A DNA stretch of 64,000 bases from Fervidicoccus fontis Kam940. Its GTDB lineage: Archaea; Thermoproteota; Thermoprotei_A; Sulfolobales; Fervidicoccaceae. Shown piece by piece: positions 47,332-55,641 of the stretch. The stretch lies in NCBI RefSeq assembly GCF_000258425.1, contig NC_017461.1, forward strand, positions 1,208,949 through 1,272,948, written 5' to 3'. The number at the start of each line of letters is the position of its first letter. Positions within the stretch are counted from its first letter, which is position 1. The notes below the pieces were generated by a model. That model saw only the letters and a program-made list of their open reading frames with translations, searched no databases and was not told where the DNA came from. The position numbers and the translations under genes were made by a program.

Positions 47332-48602
47332 AGCGAACTCACCATATTAAGTAGATCTCTTAGCAGTGATACCACTCCAACGTTATCTTTTTTGAGCGTT
47401 TCAAAAAATGCATCTTTAAACGTTGCGGTCTTCTCTTCTATATGGAATTTCGATGCCATAAGATCGCTCAGCAACTTAGGATATGATGTGAGTAGCTTTG
47501 GATTCTTTACAACTTCATGCACTTTTCTATATCTCATTATTTCTTCAAACATCGAAGAGCTCCTCACCATCGAATCGAACGCATTCCAACTTTCTTTATT
47601 ATTTCTTATCTTTTCATAAGCCTCTGCCGCTAGGTACCCAGAATACATGGCAAAGTCTACACCCCTAAATGTATAGCCCATATTAGCCAAAAGTCCGCCA
47701 GCATCACCGATTATCATGTAGCCATTTCCTGAAAGTTTTTCGGGGATGAAGCTCTCCACATCAACTACTGTTAAATGAGCGGCGTATTCAACTATTTCTC
47801 CGTCTTTGAGGAGATTTCTCATAACTGGATGAATTCTCAATTTTTCAGCAAAGTTGTATATGTGCTCATTTATACTATCAATTGCTGTACCTAACGTTAC
47901 GACAGCCCCAACGCTTACAGCATCCTTAAAGGTGTAAAGGAAGGCTCCATCAGGGAGACCGTTAGTCACATCTCCCAAAAACAGCCAAGAAAGACCCTCA
48001 TTATCTCCTATATTGAATCTCTCGTTTATCGCTTTTTGATCGAGCTTTATTGTTTCTTTTATCCCCACTGCAACCTGCATAGGGTCAGGTGGTCTCACTA
48101 ACCCTGCTTTTTCCAAAAGTATTCTGTTTGCACCTTCGGCAATTATTGTGACATCAGCCTTCACTTTTTCCTCTCCTGCCTCTATACCTACGATTTTGTC
48201 CCCCTCTCTGATGAGACCAGTAGCTTTGCTTTCAGATATAACAGTCGCTCCCTGCTGCTCTGCCTTCTTACATAGCCAATTGGTGAAGTCGCTCAGATAC
48301 GCTGTAAAGCTAGGAGCTTGAGGAGAGAAATACTCGAACGTTACGGCGGAATCGTTGTAAGTAATAGAGTACCTTTCTCTGTTTACCCATCTCTGGATAG
48401 GCGCTTCTTTTTCAAATTCAGGAAACAGCTTTTTTACGTAGTATGAGTAGATCTTTCCTCCATACACGTTTTTGGAGCCATACCTCTTGCCTCTTTCCAA
48501 AAGCAGCGTGTTGTAGCCTTTTTTTGCGAGGAAATATGCAGCTGTGGCTCCTGCTGGACCGCCTCCAACAACAATTGCATCAAAATCTAGACTGTTACTC
48601 AT
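47328..48602 (-). CDS. fixC: EtfC/FixC-type electron-transfer flavoprotein dehydrogenase
   Basis: 424 residues of the geranylgeranyl-reductase/ETF-QO family. FAD-binding IVVGGGPAGATAAYFLAKKG near the N terminus, DVTIIAEGANRILLEKAG and MIIGDAGGLLANMGYTFRGV later. The quinone-reactive membrane segment is in the middle. ATG 48602 lies 6 nt after AAGGTG; an in-frame GTG at 48611 lies inside that site. Divergent from the acyl-CoA dehydrogenase gene across a strong palindrome. Confidence 0.92.
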   Translation of the reverse strand: MSNSLDFDAIVVGGGPAGATAAYFLAKKGYNTLLLERGKRYGSKNVYGGKIYSYYVKKLFPEFEKEAPIQRWVNRERYSITYNDSAVTFEYFSPQAPSFTAYLSDFTNWLCKKAEQQGATVISESKATGLIREGDKIVGIEAGEEKVKADVTIIAEGANRILLEKAGLVRPPDPMQVAVGIKETIKLDQKAINERFNIGDNEGLSWLFLGDVTNGLPDGAFLYTFKDAVSVGAVVTLGTAIDSINEHIYNFAEKLRIHPVMRNLLKDGEIVEYAAHLTVVDVESFIPEKLSGNGYMIIGDAGGLLANMGYTFRGVDFAMYSGYLAAEAYEKIRNNKESWNAFDSMVRSSSMFEEIMRYRKVHEVVKNPKLLTSYPKLLSDLMASKFHIEEKTATFKDAFFETLKKDNVGVVSLLRDLLNMVSSL

Positions 48603-48618
48603 GATATGCACCTTTTTT

Positions 48619-48661
48619 AAACAATATTTATAAGCGATACAAAATATTATAAATATTGTTT
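48619..48661. promoter_or_regulatory. 15-bp perfect inverted repeat between fixC and acyl-CoA dehydrogenase
   Basis: AAACAATATTTATAA (48619-48633) and its exact complement TTATAAATATTGTTT (48647-48661) flank a 13-bp spacer. Each arm contains a TTTATAA box, so the site may carry both divergent TATA boxes and an operator for one dimeric regulator. Confidence 0.7.
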
Positions 48662-48726
48662 ATGTACTTTAACTCTTTCTCGTTTAGAAGCAATTTAAAA
48701 TTATTAATAAGATGGAGGTATTGGCT

Positions 48727-49872
48727 TTGGAAAGTAGTATATATGCTGAAGAAACTTACAAAAATCTTATAGATTCTGTAAAGAGTAAGCTGAGCGAGTT
48801 CCGAAGATATTCCATGGAGGTTGATGAGAAGGAAGACTATAATCTAGTGAAGAGGAATCTGCTAAAACTAGGGGAAGATAAGCTTTTGGGGATTTTCGTC
48901 CCAGAAAGCTATGGCGGAAGAGGACTGGATTTTAGGGCTTTCTCATTTTTTACAGAAGAGCTTTCCAGGCACTGCACGTCTACTGCTTTTTCCTATATTG
49001 CTCATATCCTTTCCATATCAAGCATACTCTTTGGAGGCAGTGAGGAGCAGAAGAGAGAGCTCCTTCCTGTAATGTCAAGAGAGAAGATAGGAGCTTTTGC
49101 CCTCGCTGAGCCACAAGCTGGTTCAGACGTGAGTAGCATAAGGACCAATGCTGTAAAGAAAGGAGGAAAATATATTATAAACGGAGAAAAAAGGTTCATT
49201 ACAAATGCGTATATTTCAGATTACCTCATTCTTTTCGCGAAGACAGATCCCGAAAGGGGAAACAAGGGACTCAGCGCCTTTATTATAGACTCGAAGAGGC
49301 AGGGTGTAAAGATCTCTGAGCCGCAGCCAAAAATGGGAATGAGAGGTGCACCGGTTTCACAGATATCTTTTAAAGACGTGGAAGCTTCAGAAGAAGAATT
49401 AATAGGAAAGGAAAATGAAGGATTTAAGATTGCTATGAAATCTTTAGATATAGGAAGAATAGGCGCCTCTTCAATCTCTCTAGGCATTTCAAAGAGGGCA
49501 TTAGAGGTCTCTCTCAGCTTTGCAAAAAGCAGAGTGCAATTTAATCAGCCAATAGCGGATTTCGAGGGAATTCAATTTAAGCTCGCAGATATGTATGCTA
49601 AAATGAAAGCAGCTGAAGCCTTAACTTATCATGTCTCATACATGCTGGATAGGGGTCGCGCTGAACCGTCAGATATAGCAACAGCAAAGCTGTTCTCAAG
49701 CGAAGCTGTAAACTATATTGTGAGCGAAGCGCTTCAGATTTTTGGAGGTTTCGGTTATATAAGAGGGGCAGAGGTTGAAAGGCTTTATAGAGATGCAAGA
49801 ATATTGAGCATTGGTGAGGGGACGAGTGAGATCCAGAAGATCATAATAGCGAGAAAGCTTCTTAGAGAATAA
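48727..49872 (+). CDS. Acyl-CoA dehydrogenase
   Basis: 381 residues. FAD and substrate motifs FALAEPQAGSDVSSI and NGEKRFITNAYISDYLILF, then RVQFNQPIADFEGIQFKLAD and FGGFGYIRGAEVERLYRDAR, with a Glu in GEGTSEIQKIII. It oxidises acyl-CoA to enoyl-CoA and passes electrons to EtfAB. GGAGGT (48714-48719) is well placed for TTG 48727; an in-frame ATG at 48712 overlaps that site and is the alternative start. Length is normal. Confidence 0.92.
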   Translation: MESSIYAEETYKNLIDSVKSKLSEFRRYSMEVDEKEDYNLVKRNLLKLGEDKLLGIFVPESYGGRGLDFRAFSFFTEELSRHCTSTAFSYIAHILSISSILFGGSEEQKRELLPVMSREKIGAFALAEPQAGSDVSSIRTNAVKKGGKYIINGEKRFITNAYISDYLILFAKTDPERGNKGLSAFIIDSKRQGVKISEPQPKMGMRGAPVSQISFKDVEASEEELIGKENEGFKIAMKSLDIGRIGASSISLGISKRALEVSLSFAKSRVQFNQPIADFEGIQFKLADMYAKMKAAEALTYHVSYMLDRGRAEPSDIATAKLFSSEAVNYIVSEALQIFGGFGYIRGAEVERLYRDARILSIGEGTSEIQKIIIARKLLRE

Positions 49873-49988
49873 AAAACATTTTTTTCAAAAAATATAAAAG
49901 ATTTTAAAAAATTTTTAAAAGTTTTATATAGGTTTTTGACAATAATTGAAACTTAATTATTAAAAATTATTATATGGATGATGCAATT

Positions 49989-50786
49989 ATGGAAGGTAGT
50001 TTTAAAATTGTAGTACTGATGAAACCAGTGCCAGACATGGAAAAAGTGAAGTTTAATGTTGAGAAGGGAACAATAGAAAGAGAATCTTCCGAACTGGTCA
50101 TAAATCCATTTGATCTCCATGCATTAGAGGTCGCCGCACAAATAAAGGAAAAAGTTAACGGTACTGTAACAACAATAAGCATGGCTCCGCCACATGCCGC
50201 TGATGCATTAAAAGAAAGCATAGCTAGAGGCTCAGATAGAGCAATACTTCTTTCAGATAGAAAGTTTGGAGGAGCTGACACTCTTGCTACAGCTTATGCC
50301 TTGGCCTCTGCTATAAGAAAGCTCGGGATCCCAGACTTGATAGTAGCTGGAGAAAAAAGTGTCGACGGCGATACTGCACAAGTACCACCTTTAGTTGCTG
50401 AAATGCTCGGCATACCCCATGCGTCTTACGTTTCAAAAGTCATTGATATAAAGGAGAAAGCTATCGAAGTTATAACTGAGCAGGAAGCTCCATATAGAGT
50501 TGAGCTCAGGCTTCCAGCACTTATTCAAGTAACTAAAGAGGTTGCTAAGCCAAGGGTTCCAACGCTTAAAGACAAGCTTAAAGCTAAAAAGTATGAAATT
50601 GAGGTATGGAGTGCAGATAAGCTTTCCGACGTAGCCAATCCCGACTTTTTTGGTCTTAAAGGATCACCGACCTGGGTTTCCAAGATAATCGTGCCTAAGC
50701 CAAAGCCTAGGTCGAAGCAAGTTTTCAATGCAGAAGAAGGAATTAAGAAGATTATTGAAATACTTTCCAAGGAGGGAGTGATCTGA
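49989..50786 (+). CDS. fixA: Electron transfer flavoprotein beta subunit (FixA)
   Basis: 265 residues. KIVVLMKPVPDMEKVKF opens the family, INPFDLHALEVAAQIKE follows, and AGEKSVDGDTAQVPPLVAEM is the D-G-D-T-A-Q-V-P/G-P stretch found in bifurcating-type Etf beta subunits. EEGIKKIIEIL closes it. I prefer ATG 49989, preceded by GGATGAT, over ATG 49974. It binds nucleotide (AMP or FAD) and pairs with FixB, encoded 2 bp downstream. Confidence 0.92.
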   Translation: MEGSFKIVVLMKPVPDMEKVKFNVEKGTIERESSELVINPFDLHALEVAAQIKEKVNGTVTTISMAPPHAADALKESIARGSDRAILLSDRKFGGADTLATAYALASAIRKLGIPDLIVAGEKSVDGDTAQVPPLVAEMLGIPHASYVSKVIDIKEKAIEVITEQEAPYRVELRLPALIQVTKEVAKPRVPTLKDKLKAKKYEIEVWSADKLSDVANPDFFGLKGSPTWVSKIIVPKPKPRSKQVFNAEEGIKKIIEILSKEGVI

Positions 50787-50787
50787 G

Positions 50788-51789
50788 GTGGGCAGTGTGA
50801 GCCAAGAAGATTATTCGGGCTTTATGGTCTTTGCTGAGCAGCACGATGGAGTTATACATCCCGTGACTTTCGAGCTTTTGGGAAAGGCTAGAGAGCTCGC
50901 TGAAAAGAAGGGAAGCAAAGTATATGCAGCGCTTTTAGGCTATAACGTCGGAAGTCTCTCGAGCGAACTCATTTATTATGGAGCGGACAGGGTTTATGTT
51001 GTTGATAGCGAAAAGTTGAAAGTGTTTGATGTAATGCACTATAAAGATGCATTTCTAAAAGTTATTGAAAAGGCAAAGCCGGAGGCTATATTGATGGGGG
51101 CAACCAATACAGGGAGAACCTTAGCTCCAAGGATTTCTGCAGCGCTGAAAACTGGTTTGACCGCTGACTGCACAGATCTGTTTATAGATGAGAAAGGAAA
51201 CTTTATACAAGTTAGGCCGGCATTTTCAGGCAATATTTTTGCTCATATAGGGACGAAGACCAAGCCAGCAATGGCAACAGTTAGATACAGGACTTTTAAG
51301 GCGATAGAAAAAGATACGAGCAGAAAAGGGGAAGTGGAAAAAGTAGAGTACAGCGGACCTGATGACACTGGCTACAAGGTTTTAGAAAAAATTCCGAGAG
51401 AAAAAGTCAACATTTCAGATGCTGAAGTAATAGTTGCTGTAGGTAAAGGGCTCAAGAAAAAGGAAGATCTTAAGATAATAGAAGATCTAGCTAAGCTTTT
51501 AAATGCCACTGTTGGAGCATCGAGACCTCTTGTTGACGATGACTGGATATCTAGGGATCATCAGGTAGGATTCAGCGGCAATATAGTTAAGCCTAAGATC
51601 TATATTGCAATCGGAATATCTGGAAGTCCCCAGCACACTGTCGGGATGAAGGATTCAGGTATAGTGATCTCGATAAACAAGGATCCCAATGCGCCAATTG
51701 CCGAGTACAGCGACTACTTCATCGTGGGAGATCTGTATGAAGTTGTTCCCAAATTGATAGAAGAAATAAAGAAGAAAAAAGGCACTTAA
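50788..51789 (+). CDS. fixB: Electron transfer flavoprotein alpha subunit (FixB)
   Basis: 333 residues. The N-terminal half resembles the beta subunit (FMVFAEQHDGVIHPVTFELL), and the C-terminal FAD domain has VGASRPLVDDDWISRDHQVG, YIAIGISGSPQHTVGMKDSG and INKDPNAPIAEYSDYFIVGD, all hallmarks. Start is GTG 50788 or GTG 50797; GAGGTGGG precedes the latter. Together with fixA, fixC, fixX and the dehydrogenase it forms the Etf cluster. Confidence 0.94.
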   Translation: MGSVSQEDYSGFMVFAEQHDGVIHPVTFELLGKARELAEKKGSKVYAALLGYNVGSLSSELIYYGADRVYVVDSEKLKVFDVMHYKDAFLKVIEKAKPEAILMGATNTGRTLAPRISAALKTGLTADCTDLFIDEKGNFIQVRPAFSGNIFAHIGTKTKPAMATVRYRTFKAIEKDTSRKGEVEKVEYSGPDDTGYKVLEKIPREKVNISDAEVIVAVGKGLKKKEDLKIIEDLAKLLNATVGASRPLVDDDWISRDHQVGFSGNIVKPKIYIAIGISGSPQHTVGMKDSGIVISINKDPNAPIAEYSDYFIVGDLYEVVPKLIEEIKKKKGT

Positions 51790-51795
51790 TATTTT

Positions 51796-52065
51796 TTAAT
51801 CCCTCACAGTTTCAAGCAAGCTGACTATATTCCATATCGTTATTCTCGTATGCACGGGCATATTGGGATCTTGGCTTATCTCGTCAAGCACCTGGATAGC
51901 ATTAGCCGCCCTCACTCCAGGACTAAGTGAAGGGTCTTTCAGTTTGTTTATCGCATCTGTAGCAACCCTTCTAATGTTCCTAGGAACGCTTACATCATTG
52001 ACGACTTTGGTAAGCATAACTATTGCATTTTTAATTTTTTCTTCATTGAGGTTTGCAGTGCTCAT
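51796..52065 (-). CDS. UPF0147 family protein
   Basis: 89 residues, helical. [29 protein letters not shown] and [13 protein letters not shown] with [20 protein letters not shown] match the archaeal UPF0147 family. Function is unknown. ATG 52065 lies after GGTGAG; an upstream in-frame GTG at 52074 lies in that site. It is convergent with fixB, separated by only 6 bp. Confidence 0.93.
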   Translation of the reverse strand: MSTANLNEEKIKNAIVMLTKVVNDVSVPRNIRRVATDAINKLKDPSLSPGVRAANAIQVLDEISQDPNMPVHTRITIWNIVSLLETVRD

Positions 52066-52242
52066 TTTGCTCACCTTTTATAATCCCCTGTATTGCAAAC
52101 AATAACATTTAGAACTTCTTTCGTAGCATTTAATAAGAATATTGCATTTATTTATAAAACAGAAAAATAAACTTATTATCTTTTTCTACAAAAGCAAAGA
52201 CAGGAAAATTTTAATAATGAGAAATTAAAAAGTATCTAGCGA

Positions 52243-52317
52243 GGGCCCGTAGCTCAGCCTGGCTGGAGCGCCCGGCTGATAACCGGGAGGTCCGGGGTTC
52301 GAATCCCCGCGGGCCCA
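52243..52317 (+). tRNA. tRNA-Ile(GAT)
   Basis: 75 nt. Acceptor GGGCCCG with CGGGCCC, discriminator A52317; anticodon stem CCGGC-type with loop CTGATAA (anticodon GAT); T arm CGGGG-TTCGAAT-CCCCG. No intron or CCA. Confidence 0.96.
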
Positions 52318-52539
52318 TTCTTTTAAAAAATCATGCTTATTAAAGAAAGTATCTCCATTCCACGCGAACTTCTCACGCTTAGCTAATAAAAACCGGGAAA
52401 TATTATTAATTCCTTGTAGCGAAAGGATAGAAATTTTTTATAATTCGTTTTAATTTTAAAAGAAAAATTTTTAAATATATCTTTTTCATTAAAAATTACA
52501 AGTTCTTTTTTTGAATGTATTTATAGTAGGTGCAAGAAT

Positions 52540-53943
52540 TTGGTGAAAGAATACGCTAAAGTTGCATCATATATCATCACAGTCGCTTTTACCGCTTTTG
52601 CGACGTATATGCTTCACCTATCCCTCCAGCAAATTGTTAGCGTTACAGTATTAGCAATTTTTATAGCGGGTTCATTTATTTACTGGAACTTCAGAGTTGC
52701 TTTCGCTTTTTTGGGGATCACTCTTCTTTTCGTATTCAACGTCCTTGATATACAGCACTTTATAAACTACTCGAACATTGATGTATTGACACTTATAATA
52801 GCAATGATGATCGTTGTGGGGTTTTTGGAAGAGTACAAATTCTTTGACTGGCTTACCGCAAGGATAATAGTCAATTTCTTAGACAGACCAATGGTTGTAA
52901 TTTTCCTCCTTCTGTTGCTATCATTTATAATGTCATCTTTAGTCAATGAAGTAGCAAGCATTATATTCATGCTTGCAATTGCTGTAAGGGTTTGTAAGTA
53001 TTATGAGATGAACCCTATTCCACTGAGTATTTTTCTCGTTTTTACTACAAATTTGGGCAGTAGCGCGACTGTGATAGGAAATCCGATCGGTGTTCTAATA
53101 GCTTTTAAAGCAGGTCTTTCTTTTATGGACTTCATGAGGTGGGCTTTTCCGATCAGCCTCCTGGCTACGCTCGTTACAATAGCAATAAGCAGGTATTACC
53201 TTGAAGGCGAGCTGAAGAAGGCAAAGACGGTAAAGCATCCGGAAGAGGTTAAAAACGAGATCAAAAGAATGGCTAAATTTCACAAAAAACTTATAGTTCC
53301 TACAATAGTGTTCTTCGGAGTGATTTTAGGACTAGCGCTTCACCATTACATTGAAGAATATTTGAGGCTTGAGACGAACACAATGCTGCTTGGAATGAGC
53401 CTCCTCGGAGCGTCTGCATCTCTTTTTATAGCTCATGATAGAGCAATTGATATTGTGGAAAAGAAGGTTGACTGGTGGAGTATTTTGTACTTTCTCCTTC
53501 TGTTTGCAAGCGTCGGAACGCTTGAATATACGCATGTTTCGGACATAATTACAAGTGCAGTTATGTCTGTGACAAAAGGGAACATATTATACATAATGCT
53601 CATTTTGAGTGCAGTAGCCGGCGCGATAACGAGCGTTATGGATAATGTTTTGGCTATAGCAATAGTAATTCCTGTAATTGATTCCTTAAAAGGAGTCATA
53701 AATGTCTTTCCAATATGGTGGGCTATATTATTTGCCGGTACTTACTGGGGAAATGCAACTCTAATTGGATCAACTGCCAATATTGTCATGGCAGGATATA
53801 TGGACAAGCTGAAGAAGAGGGGAGAGCTGGAAAGAAGCGTTGGAATGTGGGAATGGATAAAAATAGGCGTTCCTGTATCAGCTATAACATTCTTCCTGGC
53901 ATTCTTACTATTATATTTGCAGTTAGGGATAATGCCTCACTGA
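52540..53943 (+). CDS. ArsB/NhaD-superfamily ion permease
   Basis: 467 residues with about 11-12 spans. FIMSSLVNEVASIIFMLAIA, LVFTTNLGSSATVIGNPIGV and AVAGAITSVMDNVLAIAIVI are the paired re-entrant-like regions of the ion-transporter superfamily that includes ArsB, NhaD and SLC13. The substrate cannot be told: arsenite, sodium/proton or dicarboxylate are possible. An ArsR-type regulator is encoded convergently just downstream, which mildly favours arsenite. TTG 52540 is the start, with GGTG 14-18 nt upstream. Confidence 0.85.
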   Translation: MVKEYAKVASYIITVAFTAFATYMLHLSLQQIVSVTVLAIFIAGSFIYWNFRVAFAFLGITLLFVFNVLDIQHFINYSNIDVLTLIIAMMIVVGFLEEYKFFDWLTARIIVNFLDRPMVVIFLLLLLSFIMSSLVNEVASIIFMLAIAVRVCKYYEMNPIPLSIFLVFTTNLGSSATVIGNPIGVLIAFKAGLSFMDFMRWAFPISLLATLVTIAISRYYLEGELKKAKTVKHPEEVKNEIKRMAKFHKKLIVPTIVFFGVILGLALHHYIEEYLRLETNTMLLGMSLLGASASLFIAHDRAIDIVEKKVDWWSILYFLLLFASVGTLEYTHVSDIITSAVMSVTKGNILYIMLILSAVAGAITSVMDNVLAIAIVIPVIDSLKGVINVFPIWWAILFAGTYWGNATLIGSTANIVMAGYMDKLKKRGELERSVGMWEWIKIGVPVSAITFFLAFLLLYLQLGIMPH

Positions 53944-53992
53944 ATTTTTAAAAAGTTAGTGGAAGAACTGTTATATTTTTCTATTTTAGAAT

Positions 53993-54277
53993 TTAATTTA
54001 GCAGATCGAGGACCTTTATTGAACTATCAGAAAGGCTATAAAGCTTGAAATTTCCTTTTCTAGAATACTCAATTAATCCCAAATCTCTTAAGGTCTTTAA
54101 GAGGTGCGAAATGAGAGTTTGATCCAGACCTAAAATATAGGAAATAACGCAGACAGGTAGAGGTCCATTCTTAAGAAGAAAGAGAATTTTAAGCTTATTT
54201 GGCTCACCTATATTCCTGAGTATTTTTGAAATTTCATTCAACTTTTCTGAAGGCACTTCTATTTTTCTATCTTCCAA
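53993..54277 (-). CDS. ArsR-family winged-helix regulator
   Basis: 94 residues. LRNIGEPNKLKILFLLKNG, VISYILGLDQTLISHLLKTL and GLIEYSRKGNFKLYSLSD form the ArsR winged helix-turn-helix. One Cys (PVCVIS) sits where ArsR repressors have their ELCVCD metal site, but the second Cys is absent, so arsenite sensing by that site is doubtful. Convergent with the permease gene. Confidence 0.88.
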   Translation of the reverse strand: MEDRKIEVPSEKLNEISKILRNIGEPNKLKILFLLKNGPLPVCVISYILGLDQTLISHLLKTLRDLGLIEYSRKGNFKLYSLSDSSIKVLDLLN

Positions 54278-54613
54278 TATATCTGCAATATTCAGAGAGC
54301 ACTTACCTGCATTTTTGCAATTCGTTAAGAACGTCGTAAAGCCTTAAAGTTCGCTCCAAAGGCATCACCAAAATATTTTATTTTTTAAAATATATTGAGT
54401 TATATTGTTTACCTATAGATTGAAATAACTTAATCCTGTTTTGTCCAAATAGCTTATTGCAGGATCTTGAGAAAAATGGGGACTACACATCTTCAAATTT
54501 TTTATTAAAATCGAAAAATTGCGAGATTTTTTAACTTTATCGGGTGAGTTCTCCATTGGGAAAGCTGAAAATGAAAACCGATAATTTTATATTTTCCCTC
54601 ATCGCAATTATTA

Positions 54614-54700
54614 TCGCTGCGTGGCTGAGAAAGAGCCAGGGGACATAGTCTGGTAGCTGAAGCAGGAAGCCGCCTGCGAAAGCTGGTGGCAGTTCACTAG
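54614..54700 (+). pseudogene. Remnant of a TnpB 3' end with its hairpin
   Basis: In one frame, after a TGA, the DNA reads ...RGHSLVAEAGSRLRKLVAVH and stops at TAG 54698. The EAGS motif near the end is typical of archaeal TnpB C termini. The same bases fold into a hairpin (54669-54690) with arms GCCGCC and GGTGGC around TGCGAAAGCT, including a GAAA tetraloop, then AGTTCAC, as in right ends of IS200/IS605 elements. No other part of the gene remains. Together with the next entry this accounts for part of the 600-bp gap; I see nothing else in it. Confidence 0.5.
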
Positions 54701-54721
54701 AAAAACTAATTTTTATTAAAG

Positions 54722-54775
54722 ATGATGAGCAAACGCTTTTTGACGATATAGGATGAAATGGGTCTTGAGTGCTGA
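54722..54775 (+). ncRNA. Weak C/D box sRNA candidate
   Basis: C ATGATGA (54722-54728), possible D' TTGA (54740-54743) after an 11-nt guide, C' GGATGA (54751-54756) and D CTGA (54772-54775). D' and C' are imperfect and there is no clear terminal stem. Confidence 0.35.
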
Positions 54776-54885
54776 TCATTAAATTTTTTAAGAATGTATA
54801 GAATGTATAGAAATCATTGTTATAGGCTTGATATGAAAATGAGTTTATATCGGAAGCATTTCATTTATGTATAAAAGATTGAAGG

Positions 54886-55641
54886 TCAGAGCGTCGTGAC
54901 TATTTTGTATTCTTTTAAAATTGCTATCGGGACCCCATATACTCTTGACAAGATATCTGCTCTTAATACTTTACTCGGTTCTCCGAACGCAACTACTTTA
55001 CCTTTATTCATTAATAGAACCTTATCTGAAATGCGATAAGCTTGTGTGAGATCGTGTAGAGACATGATAACTATTAATCCCTCATTGCTCAAAACCTTAA
55101 CTAAATTTAGAAGCTCAGTTTGATGTTTTAAATCCAAATTATTTGTGGGTTCATCTAAAATCAAAACTTCTGGCTCTCCAGCTAAAGCCCTAGCAATCAG
55201 CACTCTTTGCAACTCTCCTCCGCTGAGCTCTTCCAGCGTCCTTTCAGCAAAATTTTCCATGTTCACCAACTTCAGTGCTTTAAAAACGCGCTCATCGTCA
55301 GCTTTTGTCGGGACGAGACCAATGTGAGGTTTCCTTCCCGTCATAACGAAATCATATACACTTATCATTCCAAATGAATGTAACTTTTGAGGTACATATC
55401 CAAATATCTTTGCCGCACTTTTATGAGGGATCTCATAGATAGATCTTTTATCAACATAAACCGTTCCAATTTTTGGCTTCAATATCCCGTTTATTACTCT
55501 CAAAAGAGTAGATTTTCCAGCTCCATTTGGTCCAATTACACAAAGCACTTCTCCTTTCTTAATATGTAGCGAAACTCCATCAATAGCTTTTGTGCTTTTA
55601 TAGTATACTTTTACATCTTTGACTTCAATCTCTATAACCAT
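54886..55641 (-). CDS. FecCD-type ABC transporter ATP-binding protein (FecE/BtuD)
   Basis: 251 residues. Walker A GPNGAGKSTLL, Q-loop YVPQKLHSFG, signature LSGGELQRVLIARAL, Walker B VLILDEPTNNLD and switch His in SLHDL. It belongs to the iron-chelate/cobalamin branch, consistent with its permease neighbour. ATG 55641 follows GGTG at proper spacing; an in-frame GTG at 55650 lies within that site. Last gene of the four-gene operon. Confidence 0.92.
   Translation of the reverse strand: MVIEIEVKDVKVYYKSTKAIDGVSLHIKKGEVLCVIGPNGAGKSTLLRVINGILKPKIGTVYVDKRSIYEIPHKSAAKIFGYVPQKLHSFGMISVYDFVMTGRKPHIGLVPTKADDERVFKALKLVNMENFAERTLEELSGGELQRVLIARALAGEPEVLILDEPTNNLDLKHQTELLNLVKVLSNEGLIVIMSLHDLTQAYRISDKVLLMNKGKVVAFGEPSKVLRADILSRVYGVPIAILKEYKIVTTL

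Noticed and set aside
47224-47619. 131-codon plus-strand frame across fixX/fixC
   Set aside because: Antisense to two genes with clear motifs; no independent support.
54600-54710. SRP or RNase P RNA
   Set aside because: The diagnostic loops (GGAAGCAG/GNAR pair of SRP, GAGGAAAGTCC of RNase P) are not present.
54540-54720. Cobalamin riboswitch before the FecBCD-type operon
   Set aside because: The hairpins were considered, but the segment lies downstream of the operon's last gene on the wrong side, lacks B12-box sequence and reads as a TnpB end.
54537-54779. 80-codon frame on the minus strand in the gap before the FecE-like gene
   Set aside because: No ribosome binding site; it overlaps the TnpB relic and the sRNA candidate and its composition looks random.
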